Origin: Syntrophomonadaceae bacterium
GTDB taxonomy: Bacteria > Bacillota_D > Dethiobacteria > DTU022 > UBA8154
Assembly (NCBI GenBank): GCA_007120815.1
Contig: SKMY01000034.1
Location: 1 to 28,920, forward strand
Length of the DNA: 28,920 nucleotides
Direction of reading: 5' to 3'
In this document: positions 1 to 8,452 of the stretch, piece by piece
How positions within the stretch are numbered: position 1 is the stretch's first letter
Layout of the letters: every line of letters begins with the position of its first letter
Position numbers and translations under genes: made by a program
Notes under the pieces: generated by a model
The model's database searches: none
What the model saw: only the letters and a program-made list of their open reading frames with translations
Told to the model about the DNA's origin: nothing

Positions 1-28
1 TCCTGGAGTTAAAAAGGCCAGCTGGTAG
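1..28 (+). CDS. rpsN: 30S ribosomal protein S14, C-terminal end (partial)
   Basis: Only the last eight codons and the TAG stop are inside the window, read in frame from base 2. They give PGVKKASW, which matches the usual end of the short zinc-binding (type Z) S14 of Firmicutes, a protein of about 61 residues that sits in the head of the 30S subunit. The position directly before rpsH is the standard spc-operon order. The zinc cysteines themselves lie outside the window, so the type is inferred from the tail and the context. Confidence 0.8.
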
Positions 29-61
29 CCTTGTGGTAAGAAAGGAGGTTCAGTTTTTATT

Positions 62-457
62 ATGATGACGGATCCGATTGCCGATATGTTAACACGAGTA
101 CGTAATGCCAACCTGGCAGGGCACCAGAAAGTGGAGGTGCCTTCATCCAGGGTGAAGGATGCCATCGCCAGCATCTTAAAAGCTGAAGGGTATATCAAGG
201 ATTACGAACGGCTATCCAACAATAAACAGGGAACGTTAAAACTATATCTTAAGTACGGACGCGATTCCCAGCGGGCAATAACAGGCCTTAAGCGCATTAG
301 CAAGCCCGGGTTGAGGGTTTACGCGAAAAAAGATGAACTGCCCCGGGTATTAGGCGGCCTGGGAATCGCTATCATTTCCACTTCCCAGGGCCTTATGACT
401 GACAAAGATGCCGGTAAGGCCGGCCTGGGTGGCGAAGTGATATGCTATGTCTGGTAG
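62..457 (+). CDS. rpsH: 30S ribosomal protein S8
   Basis: S8 binds the central domain of 16S rRNA and in enteric bacteria also represses the spc operon. The 131-residue product has the expected family length. Its N-terminus [15 protein letters not shown] and its C-terminal half (SKPGLRVY, then [14 protein letters not shown] and GGEVICYVW) are typical of S8. There are two consecutive ATG codons at 62 and 65; AAGGAGG at 42-48 is 13 nt before the first, so either could be used. It follows rpsN by 33 nt and precedes rplF by 12 nt in the same operon. Nothing looks abnormal. Confidence 0.97.
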   Translation: MMTDPIADMLTRVRNANLAGHQKVEVPSSRVKDAIASILKAEGYIKDYERLSNNKQGTLKLYLKYGRDSQRAITGLKRISKPGLRVYAKKDELPRVLGGLGIAIISTSQGLMTDKDAGKAGLGGEVICYVW

Positions 458-469
458 GAGGTGGTAATA

Positions 470-1009
470 GTGTCACGAATAGGGAGAAAACCAATAACTG
501 TCCCCAGTGGAGTTGAAATAACTGTAAATCCCCAAAATACCGTAACCATTAAGGGACCCAAGGGGCAGTTAACAAAGCAAGTCCCAACCTGCCTGGAAAT
601 AAAAATGGAAGACGGGCAGCTTTCTGTTCTTCGGCCATCTGACCGGAAAGAACACAGATCCATGCATGGGCTGGGTCGAACCATACTGGCCAACATGGTC
701 GAAGGGGTAACCCAGGGTTTTTCCAAGAACCTGGAACTGGTTGGTGTGGGTTACCGGGCAGCACTTCAGGGTAAAAACCTGGTTTTGAGTGTAGGGTATT
801 CACAGCCTGTTCAGTTAACCCCTGAGGAAGGAATTGAAATCGAAGTGCCGGCCCCCACCAAAATCACTGTCAGAGGAATCGATAAGGAGATTGTCGGGGA
901 TACAGCTGCACGAATACGCCGGGTCCGTCCTCCCGAACCCTACAAGGGGAAAGGGATCAAGTACGAACTGGAACACATCAGGCGTAAAGTCGGTAAAGCA
1001 GGCAAGTAG
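470..1009 (+). CDS. rplF: 50S ribosomal protein L6
   Basis: L6 binds 23S rRNA near the factor-binding site of the 50S subunit. The product is 179 residues from GTG 470, which gives the canonical N-terminus MSRIGRKPI. An earlier in-frame GTG at 461 lies inside the ribosome-binding site AGGAGG (456-461), so 470 is preferred, with a spacing of 8 nt. Two L6 repeats are visible; the second ends in [12 protein letters not shown] followed by a basic tail RRKVGKAGK, the family signature region. It lies between rpsH and rplR in the standard spc order, with a 44-nt gap before rplR. Confidence 0.97.
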   Translation: MSRIGRKPITVPSGVEITVNPQNTVTIKGPKGQLTKQVPTCLEIKMEDGQLSVLRPSDRKEHRSMHGLGRTILANMVEGVTQGFSKNLELVGVGYRAALQGKNLVLSVGYSQPVQLTPEEGIEIEVPAPTKITVRGIDKEIVGDTAARIRRVRPPEPYKGKGIKYELEHIRRKVGKAGK

Positions 1010-1053
1010 GGAATTGTACCTGAAGTAGTATTGCATGAAGGGGTGAAAAGAAG

Positions 1054-1422
1054 GTGGCAAGGACAAAAGAAAAGCTACTGGCCAGGAAAAAACGACACTA
1101 CCGGGTTAGGCAAAAGGTCAGCGGAACGCCCGAGCGTCCCCGGTTAAATGTTTACCGTAGTATAAAGCATATATATGCCCAGCTTATTGATGACCAAAAT
1201 GGGCGAACCCTGGCCTCTGCATCAACCATGGAACCTGAATTGCTTAGCGGCGCATCGCCTTCCGGCAATAAGGATGCGGCAAAAATGGTTGGAGAACGAC
1301 TGGCTGAACGGGCTCGGGAAATCGGAATCGATCAGGTTCTGTTCGACCGCGGAGGTTTCCTGTATCATGGAAGAGTAAAAGCACTGGCCGAAAGCGCCAG
1401 GGAAAAAGGGCTTAAATTTTAA
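1054..1422 (+). CDS. rplR: 50S ribosomal protein L18
   Basis: L18 binds 5S rRNA and helps attach it to the 50S subunit. The protein is 122 residues with a basic N-terminus ([15 protein letters not shown]), the conserved [23 protein letters not shown] segment split by normal family variation, and the C-terminal [24 protein letters not shown] block. The start is GTG 1054, preceded by a purine-rich AAGGGGTG site at 1038-1045. Length, sequence and operon position all agree with L18. Confidence 0.97.
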   Translation: MARTKEKLLARKKRHYRVRQKVSGTPERPRLNVYRSIKHIYAQLIDDQNGRTLASASTMEPELLSGASPSGNKDAAKMVGERLAERAREIGIDQVLFDRGGFLYHGRVKALAESAREKGLKF

Positions 1423-1449
1423 ACAAAGCAACAGAAAGGAGGGTAAAGT

Positions 1450-1947
1450 TTGCCTAAAGTTGAACCCAAGGGAGAACTGACAGAACGTGTCGTGAAGATC
1501 AACCGGGTAGCCAAGGTTGTTAAAGGAGGTCGTCGCTTCAGCTTTAGCGCCCTGGTTGTTGTCGGGGACGAAAACGGAGCGGTTGGTGCCGGCCTGGGTA
1601 AGGCAGGGGAAGTACCCGAGGCCATTCGAAAAGGAATTGAAGATGCCAAAAAGAAAATGATCACTGTTCCCATGGATGGAACCACGATAACCCACCCCAT
1701 TACAGGGCACTTTGGTGCCGGCCGGGTATTGCTAAAGCCGGCCTCTGCCGGTACCGGGGTTATTGCCGGCGGACCGGTTCGTGCTGTACTGGAACTGGCC
1801 GGAGTAAAAGACATTTTAACAAAAAACTTAGGCTCCGCTAATGCCCTGAATATGGTTAATGCAACAATAGAAGGCTTGAAGTCGTTGAAAACACCTGAAC
1901 AAGTTGCCAAGATCCGCGGCAAAGAGGTCGAAGAGCTTAAGGCATAG
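1450..1947 (+). CDS. rpsE: 30S ribosomal protein S5
   Basis: S5 sits at the mRNA entry side of the 30S subunit and contributes to decoding accuracy. The product is 165 residues. The N-terminal double-stranded RNA-binding domain ([19 protein letters not shown], then [17 protein letters not shown]) and the C-terminal domain ([22 protein letters not shown], here cut by normal variation) are both complete. The start is a TTG at 1450 with AAAGGAGGG just upstream, which fixes the choice. It follows rplR by 27 nt and precedes rpmD by 14 nt. Confidence 0.97.
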   Translation: MPKVEPKGELTERVVKINRVAKVVKGGRRFSFSALVVVGDENGAVGAGLGKAGEVPEAIRKGIEDAKKKMITVPMDGTTITHPITGHFGAGRVLLKPASAGTGVIAGGPVRAVLELAGVKDILTKNLGSANALNMVNATIEGLKSLKTPEQVAKIRGKEVEELKA

Positions 1948-1961
1948 GGGAGGCGTATGCG

Positions 1962-2144
1962 GTGAATAAAATTCGAATTAAACTGGTTAGAAGTCCCCAT
2001 GGCTGCAAACCGTCACAACGTTTAACCATCAAAGCCCTGGGTTTAAAACGCATAAATCAAACAGTAGAACACAATGATACACCCCAAATTCGAGGGATGA
2101 TCGATCGCGTTCAGCATCTGGTTGTCCTTGAAAGCGACGAATAA
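1962..2144 (+). CDS. rpmD: 50S ribosomal protein L30
   Basis: A 60-residue protein with the L30 pattern: an initial strand [11 protein letters not shown], then the basic [20 protein letters not shown] helix region and [17 protein letters not shown]30 is a small 50S protein missing in some lineages but usual in Firmicutes. It starts with GTG 1962; the AGGGGAGG site overlaps the end of rpsE at about 1946-1953. The following 47 nt lead to rplO. Confidence 0.95.
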   Translation: MNKIRIKLVRSPHGCKPSQRLTIKALGLKRINQTVEHNDTPQIRGMIDRVQHLVVLESDE

Positions 2145-2191
2145 GGGGACCCCATTTATTTTATCAATTGTAGAGGAGGTGTCTCAAAACG

Positions 2192-2632
2192 ATGCGTTTG
2201 CACGAACTAAAAGCGTCTCCAGGTTCTAGAACCGAACGAAAACGGGTTGGGCGTGGTATTGGCTCGGGCCAGGGTAAGACGGCTGGTCGCGGTCAAAAAG
2301 GCCAGAAAGCCCGTTCTGGCGGTGGGGTTCGCCGGGGTTTTGAGGGGGGACAGATGCCCCTGTTCCAGCGCTTGCCCAAGCGAGGGTTTACTAATAAATT
2401 CCGAACGGAATATACCATCGTCAATGTAGAAACCCTGAATCGCTTTGAACCCGGAACCGTCGTAACACCTGATTTATTAAAAGAACAGGGCATCGTGAAA
2501 TCCCTCAACAAAGGCATAAAAATCCTTGGAAAAGGCGATATAGAAAAGGGATTAACCGTCCAGGCTCACAGTTTTAGCGCCCAGGCCACGGAAAAGATTG
2601 AAAAGGCCGGTGGGCAGACTGAGGTGATTTAA
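2192..2632 (+). CDS. rplO: 50S ribosomal protein L15
   Basis: L15 is a late-assembly 50S protein. The 146-residue product has the long basic, glycine-rich N-terminal extension of the family ([19 protein letters not shown]) followed by [17 protein letters not shown] and a globular C-terminal domain ending [16 protein letters not shown] 2192 has a GAGGAGGT site at 2173-2180. Its stop is 2 nt before the secY start, so the two genes are probably translationally coupled, as is common. Confidence 0.97.
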   Translation: MRLHELKASPGSRTERKRVGRGIGSGQGKTAGRGQKGQKARSGGGVRRGFEGGQMPLFQRLPKRGFTNKFRTEYTIVNVETLNRFEPGTVVTPDLLKEQGIVKSLNKGIKILGKGDIEKGLTVQAHSFSAQATEKIEKAGGQTEVI

Positions 2633-2634
2633 AC

Positions 2635-3891
2635 ATGTTAGAAACGGTTCGTAATGCCTGGAAAATTACAGAGCTTCGACAAAGGTTGTTGTTTACCCTT
2701 GCTATGCTGGTCGTTTTTCGCATAGGTGCCCATATTCCCGTACCCGGCATAGACCCTTCGCTGCTCACCCAGCTGTTTGAAGAAGGGACCTTGTTTGGTT
2801 TTGCCGATATCCTTGCGGGAGGCGCGCTCAGCAACTTTACGGTTTTTGCTATGGGTATTATGCCTTATATTAACGCAACGATTATCATGCAGCTGCTTAC
2901 AGTGGTCATTCCTAAGTTCAAGGAATGGAGTGAAGAAGGCGTTGAGGGACGGAAAAAGATGATCCAGGTTACCCGCTACGGAACCGTTGGCCTGGCCTTT
3001 CTCCAGGCAACAGGCATGACATTTAGCATCATTCAACCGGCGATCATGGATCACAGCACCTCTTCGTACCTGGTGATTATCATTACCCTTACTGCCGGAA
3101 CCGCATTTCTCATGTGGCTGGGAGAGTTGATTACTGAAAAAGGCATCGGAAACGGCATTTCCCTGCTCATTTTTGGTGGGATTATTGCAGGTATGCCCGG
3201 AGCCATTGGGCGGACCATTGAATTAGTCCTTTTGGGTGAAGTTCGTGTTTTCATGCTTATTCCCATTTTACTGGTGCTTCTTGCTCTTATCGTTGGTATT
3301 ATCGCCCTGGATGTTGGCCGCCGGCGGATACCGGTTCAATATGCCAAGCGAGTTGTGGGTCGGCGGGTATACGGTGGGCAAAGCACCCACATTCCACTGA
3401 AAGTAAACCAGGCCGGTGTGATTCCTGTCATTTTTGCTTCGGCTATCCTAATGTTTCCCGCGACCATTGCAGCATTCATTAATCATCCCTTTGCCCAGAG
3501 TATTGCTGCAGCCATGCAGTGGGGAACGCTTTTGAATACAACGCTTTATGCTATGTTTATCGTGCTGTTTACCTTTTTCTATACAGCAATTCAGTTCGAC
3601 CCCATGAAAATTGCTGGGGACATCAAGAAGTACGGAGGTTTTATTCCGGGTCTCAGGCCGGGAAGACCCACGGCAGAATATATCGGCCGCGTGTCTAACC
3701 GGTTAACCTTCGTAGGGGCCTTTGCGCTGGCTTTTATCGCCGTCCTGCCCATGATATTGCAGGATGTATCCCGGATAGAACTACTTTTTGGCGGAACGGC
3801 TCTCATCATTGTGGTGGGTGTGGCCCTGGAAACCATGCGGCAAATTGAAAGCCAGATGATGATGCGTAACTATGAAGGGTTCATGAAATAA
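2635..3891 (+). CDS. secY: Preprotein translocase channel subunit SecY
   Basis: SecY forms the membrane channel of the general secretion pathway together with SecE and SecG. The 418-residue protein shows ten hydrophobic segments, the conserved GAHIPVPGID near residue 30, the plug-region FADILAGGALSNFTVFAMGIMPYINA (split by normal variation), the cytoplasmic loop PVQYAKRVVGRRVYGGQSTHIPLKVN and PGLRPGRPTAEYI near the end. It starts 2 nt after rplO. Only a weak ribosome-binding site (GAGGTGAT, 2621-2628) is present, consistent with coupling to rplO. Normally adk would follow; here map follows after 12 nt. Confidence 0.97.
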   Translation: MLETVRNAWKITELRQRLLFTLAMLVVFRIGAHIPVPGIDPSLLTQLFEEGTLFGFADILAGGALSNFTVFAMGIMPYINATIIMQLLTVVIPKFKEWSEEGVEGRKKMIQVTRYGTVGLAFLQATGMTFSIIQPAIMDHSTSSYLVIIITLTAGTAFLMWLGELITEKGIGNGISLLIFGGIIAGMPGAIGRTIELVLLGEVRVFMLIPILLVLLALIVGIIALDVGRRRIPVQYAKRVVGRRVYGGQSTHIPLKVNQAGVIPVIFASAILMFPATIAAFINHPFAQSIAAAMQWGTLLNTTLYAMFIVLFTFFYTAIQFDPMKIAGDIKKYGGFIPGLRPGRPTAEYIGRVSNRLTFVGAFALAFIAVLPMILQDVSRIELLFGGTALIIVVGVALETMRQIESQMMMRNYEGFMK

Positions 3892-3903
3892 GGAGTCGCT
3901 CAT

Positions 3904-4650
3904 TTGATTACTTTAAAGTCATCGCAGGAAATTGAACACATGCGCCAGGCCGGAAAAATAGTGGCAAACACGCTGGCGGAACTGGGAGAAGCCATCAAGC
4001 CGGGCATAACCACATTGGAACTGGATGCACTGGCCCGCCGCTGTATAAAAAAATCCGGCGGCAGGCCTGCTTTCCTGGGGTATCACGGTTTTCCCGCCAG
4101 CATCTGCACCTCAATAAACGAAGAAGTTGTTCACGGCATACCCGGCCTCAGGCGACTGAAACCCGGGGATATTATCAGTGTTGACGTGGGGGTTTGTTTC
4201 AAGGGTTATTACGGCGATTCGACGGTCACCTTTCCCGTGGGAGATGTCTCTCAACTAGCCCGGCGCTTGATTGAAGTCAGCCAAAACGCCTTGTCCAAAG
4301 GGATTGAAAAGGCCTGCGCGGGCAACCGTTTATTCGACATCTCTCATGCCATTCAGTCTGTGGCGGAATCTGCCGGCTTTACTGTGGTGCGCAACTACGT
4401 GGGTCACGGAATCGGCAGCCAAATGCATGAAGAACCGCAGGTGCCTAACTTTGGGGAACCGGGTAAAGGACCGAAACTGGAAGCAGGCATGGTTTTGGCC
4501 ATAGAACCCATGGTCAACGCAGGAACCTGGGAAGTAGAAACCCTTAAGGATAACTGGACCGTCGTGACCCGGGACCGTAAACTCTCCGTCCATTTTGAAC
4601 ACACGGTGGCTATCCTGGAAGAAGGCCCGGAAATCCTGACTGCCTTATAG
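3904..4650 (+). CDS. map: Methionine aminopeptidase, type I
   Basis: This cytosolic metalloenzyme removes the initiator methionine from new proteins. The 248-residue product has the pita-bread fold signature. Expected metal ligands are present at D94 and D105 (VDVG and GDSTVTF), H168 (GHGIG), E201 (EPMV) and E232 (EHTVAI), and the substrate histidine is H77 (VVHGIP). The start is TTG 3904 with AAGGAG at 3890-3895 overlapping the end of secY. The short N-terminus without an SH3 or zinc extension is typical of the minimal type Ia enzyme. In most Firmicutes adk lies between secY and map; here it does not. Confidence 0.96.
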   Translation: MITLKSSQEIEHMRQAGKIVANTLAELGEAIKPGITTLELDALARRCIKKSGGRPAFLGYHGFPASICTSINEEVVHGIPGLRRLKPGDIISVDVGVCFKGYYGDSTVTFPVGDVSQLARRLIEVSQNALSKGIEKACAGNRLFDISHAIQSVAESAGFTVVRNYVGHGIGSQMHEEPQVPNFGEPGKGPKLEAGMVLAIEPMVNAGTWEVETLKDNWTVVTRDRKLSVHFEHTVAILEEGPEILTAL

Positions 4651-4661
4651 GAGGGAATAAA

Positions 4662-4988
4662 GTGCAAGTAGGGCAACTGGTCAAATCCCTGGCGGGGCGG
4701 GATAAAGGAAAGCATTACCTGGTCATTGGCTTTGATGGAAGGTATATGTTGCTCTCGGATGGACAGAATCGCCCGATAAACCAGCCCAAGAAGAAAAATG
4801 CCAAGCATTTACAGGCTTACCGTTGTGTAGCTCCTGAGATACAAGAAGCGGTTAAGAACCATACGCTTCAGGATACAACGGTTAGGAACATGTTAAACAC
4901 GTTGCTGGCTCCAGAAAATAAGCAGAAGATGGATGAGAGCAGCAACACCCCTCGCAGCTTTTGGCTTTCTTCGTCACACGGCGGTTAG
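4662..4988 (+). CDS. KOW-domain RNA-binding protein (L14e-like)
   Basis: A 108-residue protein with a KOW motif at residues 3-22 ([20 protein letters not shown]), followed by a short basic stretch ([10 protein letters not shown]) and a C-terminal part without recognisable motif. Similar small KOW proteins occur in Clostridia between map and infA, and their exact role is unknown; a ribosome- or RNA-binding role is inferred from the domain and location. The start is GTG 4662 with GGAGGG at 4650-4655. The tail from about residue 88 is serine-rich ([17 protein letters not shown]) and may be disordered. The gene is 11 nt after map and 19 nt before infA. Confidence 0.8.
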   Translation: MQVGQLVKSLAGRDKGKHYLVIGFDGRYMLLSDGQNRPINQPKKKNAKHLQAYRCVAPEIQEAVKNHTLQDTTVRNMLNTLLAPENKQKMDESSNTPRSFWLSSSHGG

Positions 4989-5007
4989 GAAGGAGGGATG
5001 TCAGGAT

Positions 5008-5365
<358 letters not shown>

Positions 5366-5447
5366 GCAGTAACTGTTATGCATATTTTCTGACAATATGG
5401 GTATTATAATTACGTTGAGCCTTTTCAACCGAAGGAGGTGGAGTTTT

Positions 5448-5819
5448 ATGGCTAGAATAGCCGGTACTGACCTGCCCAGAGACAAGCGAGTCGAGATAGC
5501 CCTGACTTATATTTTTGGTATTGGGCAAACCCGGGCTCAAAAGGCGTTGGAGTGGACCAAGATCAATCCCCAAACCCGGGTTCGGGACTTAACAGAAGAT
5601 GAAATCAACCGGTTGCGGGAATTTATTGACAAAAACTATACCGTTGAAGGTGACCTGAGACGGGATGTTGCCATGAACGTCAAGCGACTCATGGAAATTG
5701 GTTCCTACCGGGGAATTCGACATCGCCGTGGGCTGCCGGTCCGAGGGCAATCTACCAAGAACAATGCCCGCACCCGTAAAGGCGGCAAGAAGACCGTTGG
5801 TATACGTCGGAAGAAATAA
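5448..5819 (+). CDS. rpsM: 30S ribosomal protein S13
   Basis: S13 is at the top of the 30S head and contacts the P-site tRNA and the 50S subunit. The product is 123 residues from ATG 5448 ([21 protein letters not shown]), with AAGGAGGTGG at 5432-5441. The helix-two-turn-helix core ([11 protein letters not shown]) and the basic C-terminal tail ([21 protein letters not shown], interrupted by normal variation) are intact. The 112-nt gap to rpsK is longer than usual and contains no gene that I can see. Confidence 0.97.
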   Translation: MARIAGTDLPRDKRVEIALTYIFGIGQTRAQKALEWTKINPQTRVRDLTEDEINRLREFIDKNYTVEGDLRRDVAMNVKRLMEIGSYRGIRHRRGLPVRGQSTKNNARTRKGGKKTVGIRRKK

Positions 5820-5931
5820 GAAAAACGCCCGGCTAGCGGTTTTCCCCATAGGTATTCTTTAAAACCTTTGTTAAAGAAGTTGGAATGACCTTAATCATTA
5901 GATGATCTCATCAAAGGGAGGGAGAAAAAAC

Positions 5932-6327
5932 GTGGCCAAAAGAAAAACTCAGGCCAGAACAAAACGAAGAGAGCGTAAAAATGTCGAGCAGGGAATAGCG
6001 AACATTAAGTCCAGCTTTAATAATACGATGATTACCATTACGGACATGAAAGGAAACAATATTGCCTGGTCCAGCGCTGGCATGGTTGGTTTTAAAGGTT
6101 CTCGTAAATCAACGCCTTTTGCCGCCCAGTTGGCTGCAGAACAAGCGGCACGAACTGCCATGGATCACGGAATGAAACAGGTTGAAGTTGTTGTCAAAGG
6201 GCCCGGTGCCGGGCGGGAAGCTGCCATACGCTCACTTCAGGCAGCCGGACTGGAAGTCAACATGATTAAAGACGTGACACCCATTCCCCATAACGGCTGC
6301 CGTCCACCAAAACGTCGCCGGGTATAA
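5932..6327 (+). CDS. rpsK: 30S ribosomal protein S11
   Basis: S11 is in the platform of the 30S subunit, near the E site. The product is 131 residues from GTG 5932 ([21 protein letters not shown]), preceded by AAGGGAGGGAG at 5914-5924. Upstream in-frame ATG 5902 would add ten residues over the ribosome-binding site and is not chosen. The family core is clear: [16 protein letters not shown], then [33 protein letters not shown] and [18 protein letters not shown]. Confidence 0.97.
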   Translation: MAKRKTQARTKRRERKNVEQGIANIKSSFNNTMITITDMKGNNIAWSSAGMVGFKGSRKSTPFAAQLAAEQAARTAMDHGMKQVEVVVKGPGAGREAAIRSLQAAGLEVNMIKDVTPIPHNGCRPPKRRRV

Positions 6328-6360
6328 AACCCAATTTATCAGGAGGTGTATTAAGCACGC

Positions 6361-6987
6361 ATGGCCAGATACAAGGAAGCTGTCTGCCGGCTCTGCCGCC
6401 GTGAAGGAGCCAAGCTGTACCTGAAAGGGGACCGCTGCTTCAGTGAAAAATGCGCGTTTACACGCAAGGGTTATATCCCTGGCGAGCACGGGCAAAGCAG
6501 GCAGAAGATCTCGGAATACGGAATGCAGTTAAGGGAAAAACAACGAGCCCGCCGAATTTACGGTGTGTTGGAAAAGCAGTTCCGGCGTTATTTCAAGGAA
6601 GCAGATCGGCGCAAAGGGGTTACAGGGGAAATTCTCTTGCAAATTCTGGAAAGCCGCCTGGATAACATGATTTACCGCATGGGCTTTGCCCGATCCCGGG
6701 CAGAAGCCAGGCAGTTGATTCGACACGGCCATTTTGAAGTAAACGGGCGCAAGGTGGATATTCCATCATACCAGACCCGACCAGGAGATATTATTTCGGT
6801 TCGGGAAAATCGCAGAAGTCGCGACTTGTTCAAAGAAATCGCTGACTGGGGCTCCGCCCAGGGCACTGGAGAATGGCTCGAGGTTGATCGGGAAAATATG
6901 AGCGGTAAAGTAGCACGTTTTCCAACGCGTGAAGAACTGGATGTTCCCATTACGGAACACCTTATTGTTGAGTTTTATTCACGTTAA
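6361..6987 (+). CDS. rpsD: 30S ribosomal protein S4 (four-cysteine zinc form)
   Basis: S4 nucleates assembly of the 5' domain of 16S rRNA. The 208-residue protein has the zinc-type N-terminus: C9, C12, C26 and C31, the same arrangement as known for Thermus S4. The S4 RNA-binding domain follows ([43 protein letters not shown], in pieces). The protein ends NVEFYSR-like (LIVEFYSR). The ATG is at 6361 with AGGAGGTG at 6341-6348. Many Firmicutes carry a cysteine-free S4, so this form is mildly informative about lineage. Confidence 0.97.
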   Translation: MARYKEAVCRLCRREGAKLYLKGDRCFSEKCAFTRKGYIPGEHGQSRQKISEYGMQLREKQRARRIYGVLEKQFRRYFKEADRRKGVTGEILLQILESRLDNMIYRMGFARSRAEARQLIRHGHFEVNGRKVDIPSYQTRPGDIISVRENRRSRDLFKEIADWGSAQGTGEWLEVDRENMSGKVARFPTREELDVPITEHLIVEFYSR

Positions 6988-7021
6988 CCCAACCTCTAAC
7001 ATGTGTTAGGAGGGACTATTT

Positions 7022-7966
7022 GTGATTGAGATTGAAAAGCCAAAGATTGATTGGGTAGAGTCAAGCGACAAAGGATATGGCCGTTTTGTGGTGGAACCCC
7101 TGGAACGGGGTTACGGGATTACCTTAGGTAATTCACTGCGGCGGATATTGCTGTCCTCCCTGCCGGGTGCAGCAGTGATCAGCGTGAAGATTGACGGAGT
7201 TTTACACGAGTTTTCCACCATTCCTAACGTCGTTGAAGACACCCCGGAAATAATTTTAAACCTTAAAGCATTAAGGTTAAAAATTCACTCCGATGAGTCG
7301 CAGCTTCTTATTGTCGACGCTGAAGGCGAAGGAGAGGTCAGAGCCCGGGACATCAAGGCCCCTGCAGACGTGGAGATCCTTAACCCGGACTTGCTCATTG
7401 CCACCCTGGAGGAAGGTGGACGGCTGTACATGGAAATAACGGCCAGCGTCGGCCGTGGTTATGTTTCCGCCGAACGCAATAAACTTCCTAACCAGCCTAT
7501 CGGTGTGATCCCGATTGACTCCATCTTCACGCCCATTAATAAAGTGAATTTTACCGTAGAGGATACCCGAGTGGGACAGGTAACGGATTTTGACAAGCTC
7601 ACCCTGGAAATTTGGGCTGACGGAAGTATCCGCCCTGATGAAGCTTTAAGCACAGGAGCAAAAATTTTAAGCAAGCATTTAAATCTATTTATTCACCTCA
7701 CGGAAAAAGATATTGAGGTGGATATGCCTGAAGATCCGGCAGATGATGATAACGGAAAATTTCTTGAAATGACTATAGAAGAACTGGACCTTTCCGTACG
7801 TTCCTATAACTGCCTGAAACGAGCCGGAATCAATACCGTAGACGAATTGATTCGTAAAACGGAAGAGGAAATGATGAAAGTCCGCAATCTGGGCAAAAAA
7901 TCATTGGAAGAGGTTCAGAACAAACTGGCGGAGATGGGACTGTGTCTTCGAAGTGATAACGAGTAA
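7022..7966 (+). CDS. rpoA: DNA-directed RNA polymerase alpha subunit
   Basis: Alpha dimerises to nucleate RNA polymerase and contacts upstream promoter DNA. The product is 314 residues, the usual length. The N-terminal dimerisation domain includes [20 protein letters not shown] (residues about 30-50) and the C-terminal domain includes [20 protein letters not shown] and [19 protein letters not shown] (joined, helix-hairpin-helix type). The start is GTG 7022 with AGGAGGG at 7008-7014. It ends 74 nt before rplQ, a gap occupied by the structured leader described separately. Confidence 0.98.
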   Translation: MIEIEKPKIDWVESSDKGYGRFVVEPLERGYGITLGNSLRRILLSSLPGAAVISVKIDGVLHEFSTIPNVVEDTPEIILNLKALRLKIHSDESQLLIVDAEGEGEVRARDIKAPADVEILNPDLLIATLEEGGRLYMEITASVGRGYVSAERNKLPNQPIGVIPIDSIFTPINKVNFTVEDTRVGQVTDFDKLTLEIWADGSIRPDEALSTGAKILSKHLNLFIHLTEKDIEVDMPEDPADDDNGKFLEMTIEELDLSVRSYNCLKRAGINTVDELIRKTEEEMMKVRNLGKKSLEEVQNKLAEMGLCLRSDNE

Positions 7967-7986
7967 GTCTGTGAAACCTTGAGATT

Positions 7987-8040
7987 GAAGGGGGGTGCAA
8001 AGCTGGCTTTCCAGCCCCGGTTGGAAGCTGGTTTTTTGCC
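7987..8040 (+). promoter_or_regulatory. Structured rplQ leader with distant Shine-Dalgarno and terminator-like hairpin
   Basis: AAGGGGGGTG (7988-7997) is the only strong Shine-Dalgarno-like site before rplQ, about 45 nt from its ATG. The bases between it and the start contain GCTGG at 8002-8006, CCAGC at 8011-8015 and GCTGG again at 8027-8031. The middle CCAGC can pair with either neighbour. Pairing with the second leaves a stem directly followed by six T residues (8032-8037), three bases before ATG 8041. These are the features of an attenuator or of a fold that brings the ribosome site close to the start. The function is inferred only. Confidence 0.5.
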
Positions 8041-8379
8041 ATGAGCTATCGTAAACTTGCACGTAAATCAGGGCCCAGAAGGGCACTTTTACGCAATATG
8101 GTAACGTCTTTAATTATTGCCGAGCGCATTAAAACCACTGAAGCCAAGGCAAAGGAAGTTAAACGCGCGGCTGAAAAAATGATTACCCTGGCCAAAAAAG
8201 GGGATTTACACGCCCGACGCCAGGCTCTTGCTTACATGCTTGATGAAAGCGCTGTCACCAAATTGTTTGATAAAATCGGCCCCCGCTTTGAAGATCGAAA
8301 CGGTGGTTATACACGGATGATCAAAACATCTCCTCGCAAGGGAGATGGCGCTCCCATGGTCATCCTTGAACTGGTTTAA
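8041..8379 (+). CDS. rplQ: 50S ribosomal protein L17
   Basis: L17 binds 23S rRNA near the exit tunnel. The product is 112 residues, within the family range, with [20 protein letters not shown] aligning to the usual MGYRKLGR start, then [19 protein letters not shown] and a C-terminus [23 protein letters not shown] 8041 is fixed by homology, yet no ribosome-binding site lies at normal distance; see the leader. Directly after the gene is a strong terminator, closing the alpha operon. Confidence 0.96.
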   Translation: MSYRKLARKSGPRRALLRNMVTSLIIAERIKTTEAKAKEVKRAAEKMITLAKKGDLHARRQALAYMLDESAVTKLFDKIGPRFEDRNGGYTRMIKTSPRKGDGAPMVILELV

Positions 8380-8388
8380 TTGCAGAAC

Positions 8389-8427
8389 AAAACCGATAAG
8401 CGGATGTTCTCCGTTGATCGGTTTTTT
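8389..8427 (+). terminator. Rho-independent terminator after rplQ
   Basis: Outer stem AAAACCGAT (8389-8397) pairs with ATCGGTTTT (8417-8425). An inner stem CGGA (8401-8404) pairs with TCCG (8410-8413) around TGTTC. A run of six T follows at 8422-8427. It starts 10 nt after the rplQ stop and ends only 25 nt before ecfA1. Confidence 0.9.
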
Positions 8428-8452
8428 CTGGTGTTATTGAGGTGGGATAACC

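Noticed and set aside
1222..2000. Long antisense open frames opposite rpsE and rplR (similar ones opposite secY and fadN)
   Set aside because: They lie wholly opposite well-supported conserved genes, lack ribosome-binding sites and show no family motif.
5405..5410. Perfect TATAAT upstream of rpsM as a promoter
   Set aside because: No acceptable -35 element lies 16-18 nt upstream and there is no extended -10 motif; CTGACA is only 10 nt away.
5820..5931. Hairpin in the rpsM-rpsK gap as a terminator
   Set aside because: CGC/GCG pairing is short and interrupted, T-run is only four bases, and the operon must continue into rpsK.
7995..8054. GTG-started 19-codon leader peptide overlapping the rplQ start
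   Set aside because: The GTG overlaps the Shine-Dalgarno itself, so spacing is impossible for initiation; composition shows nothing peptide-like.
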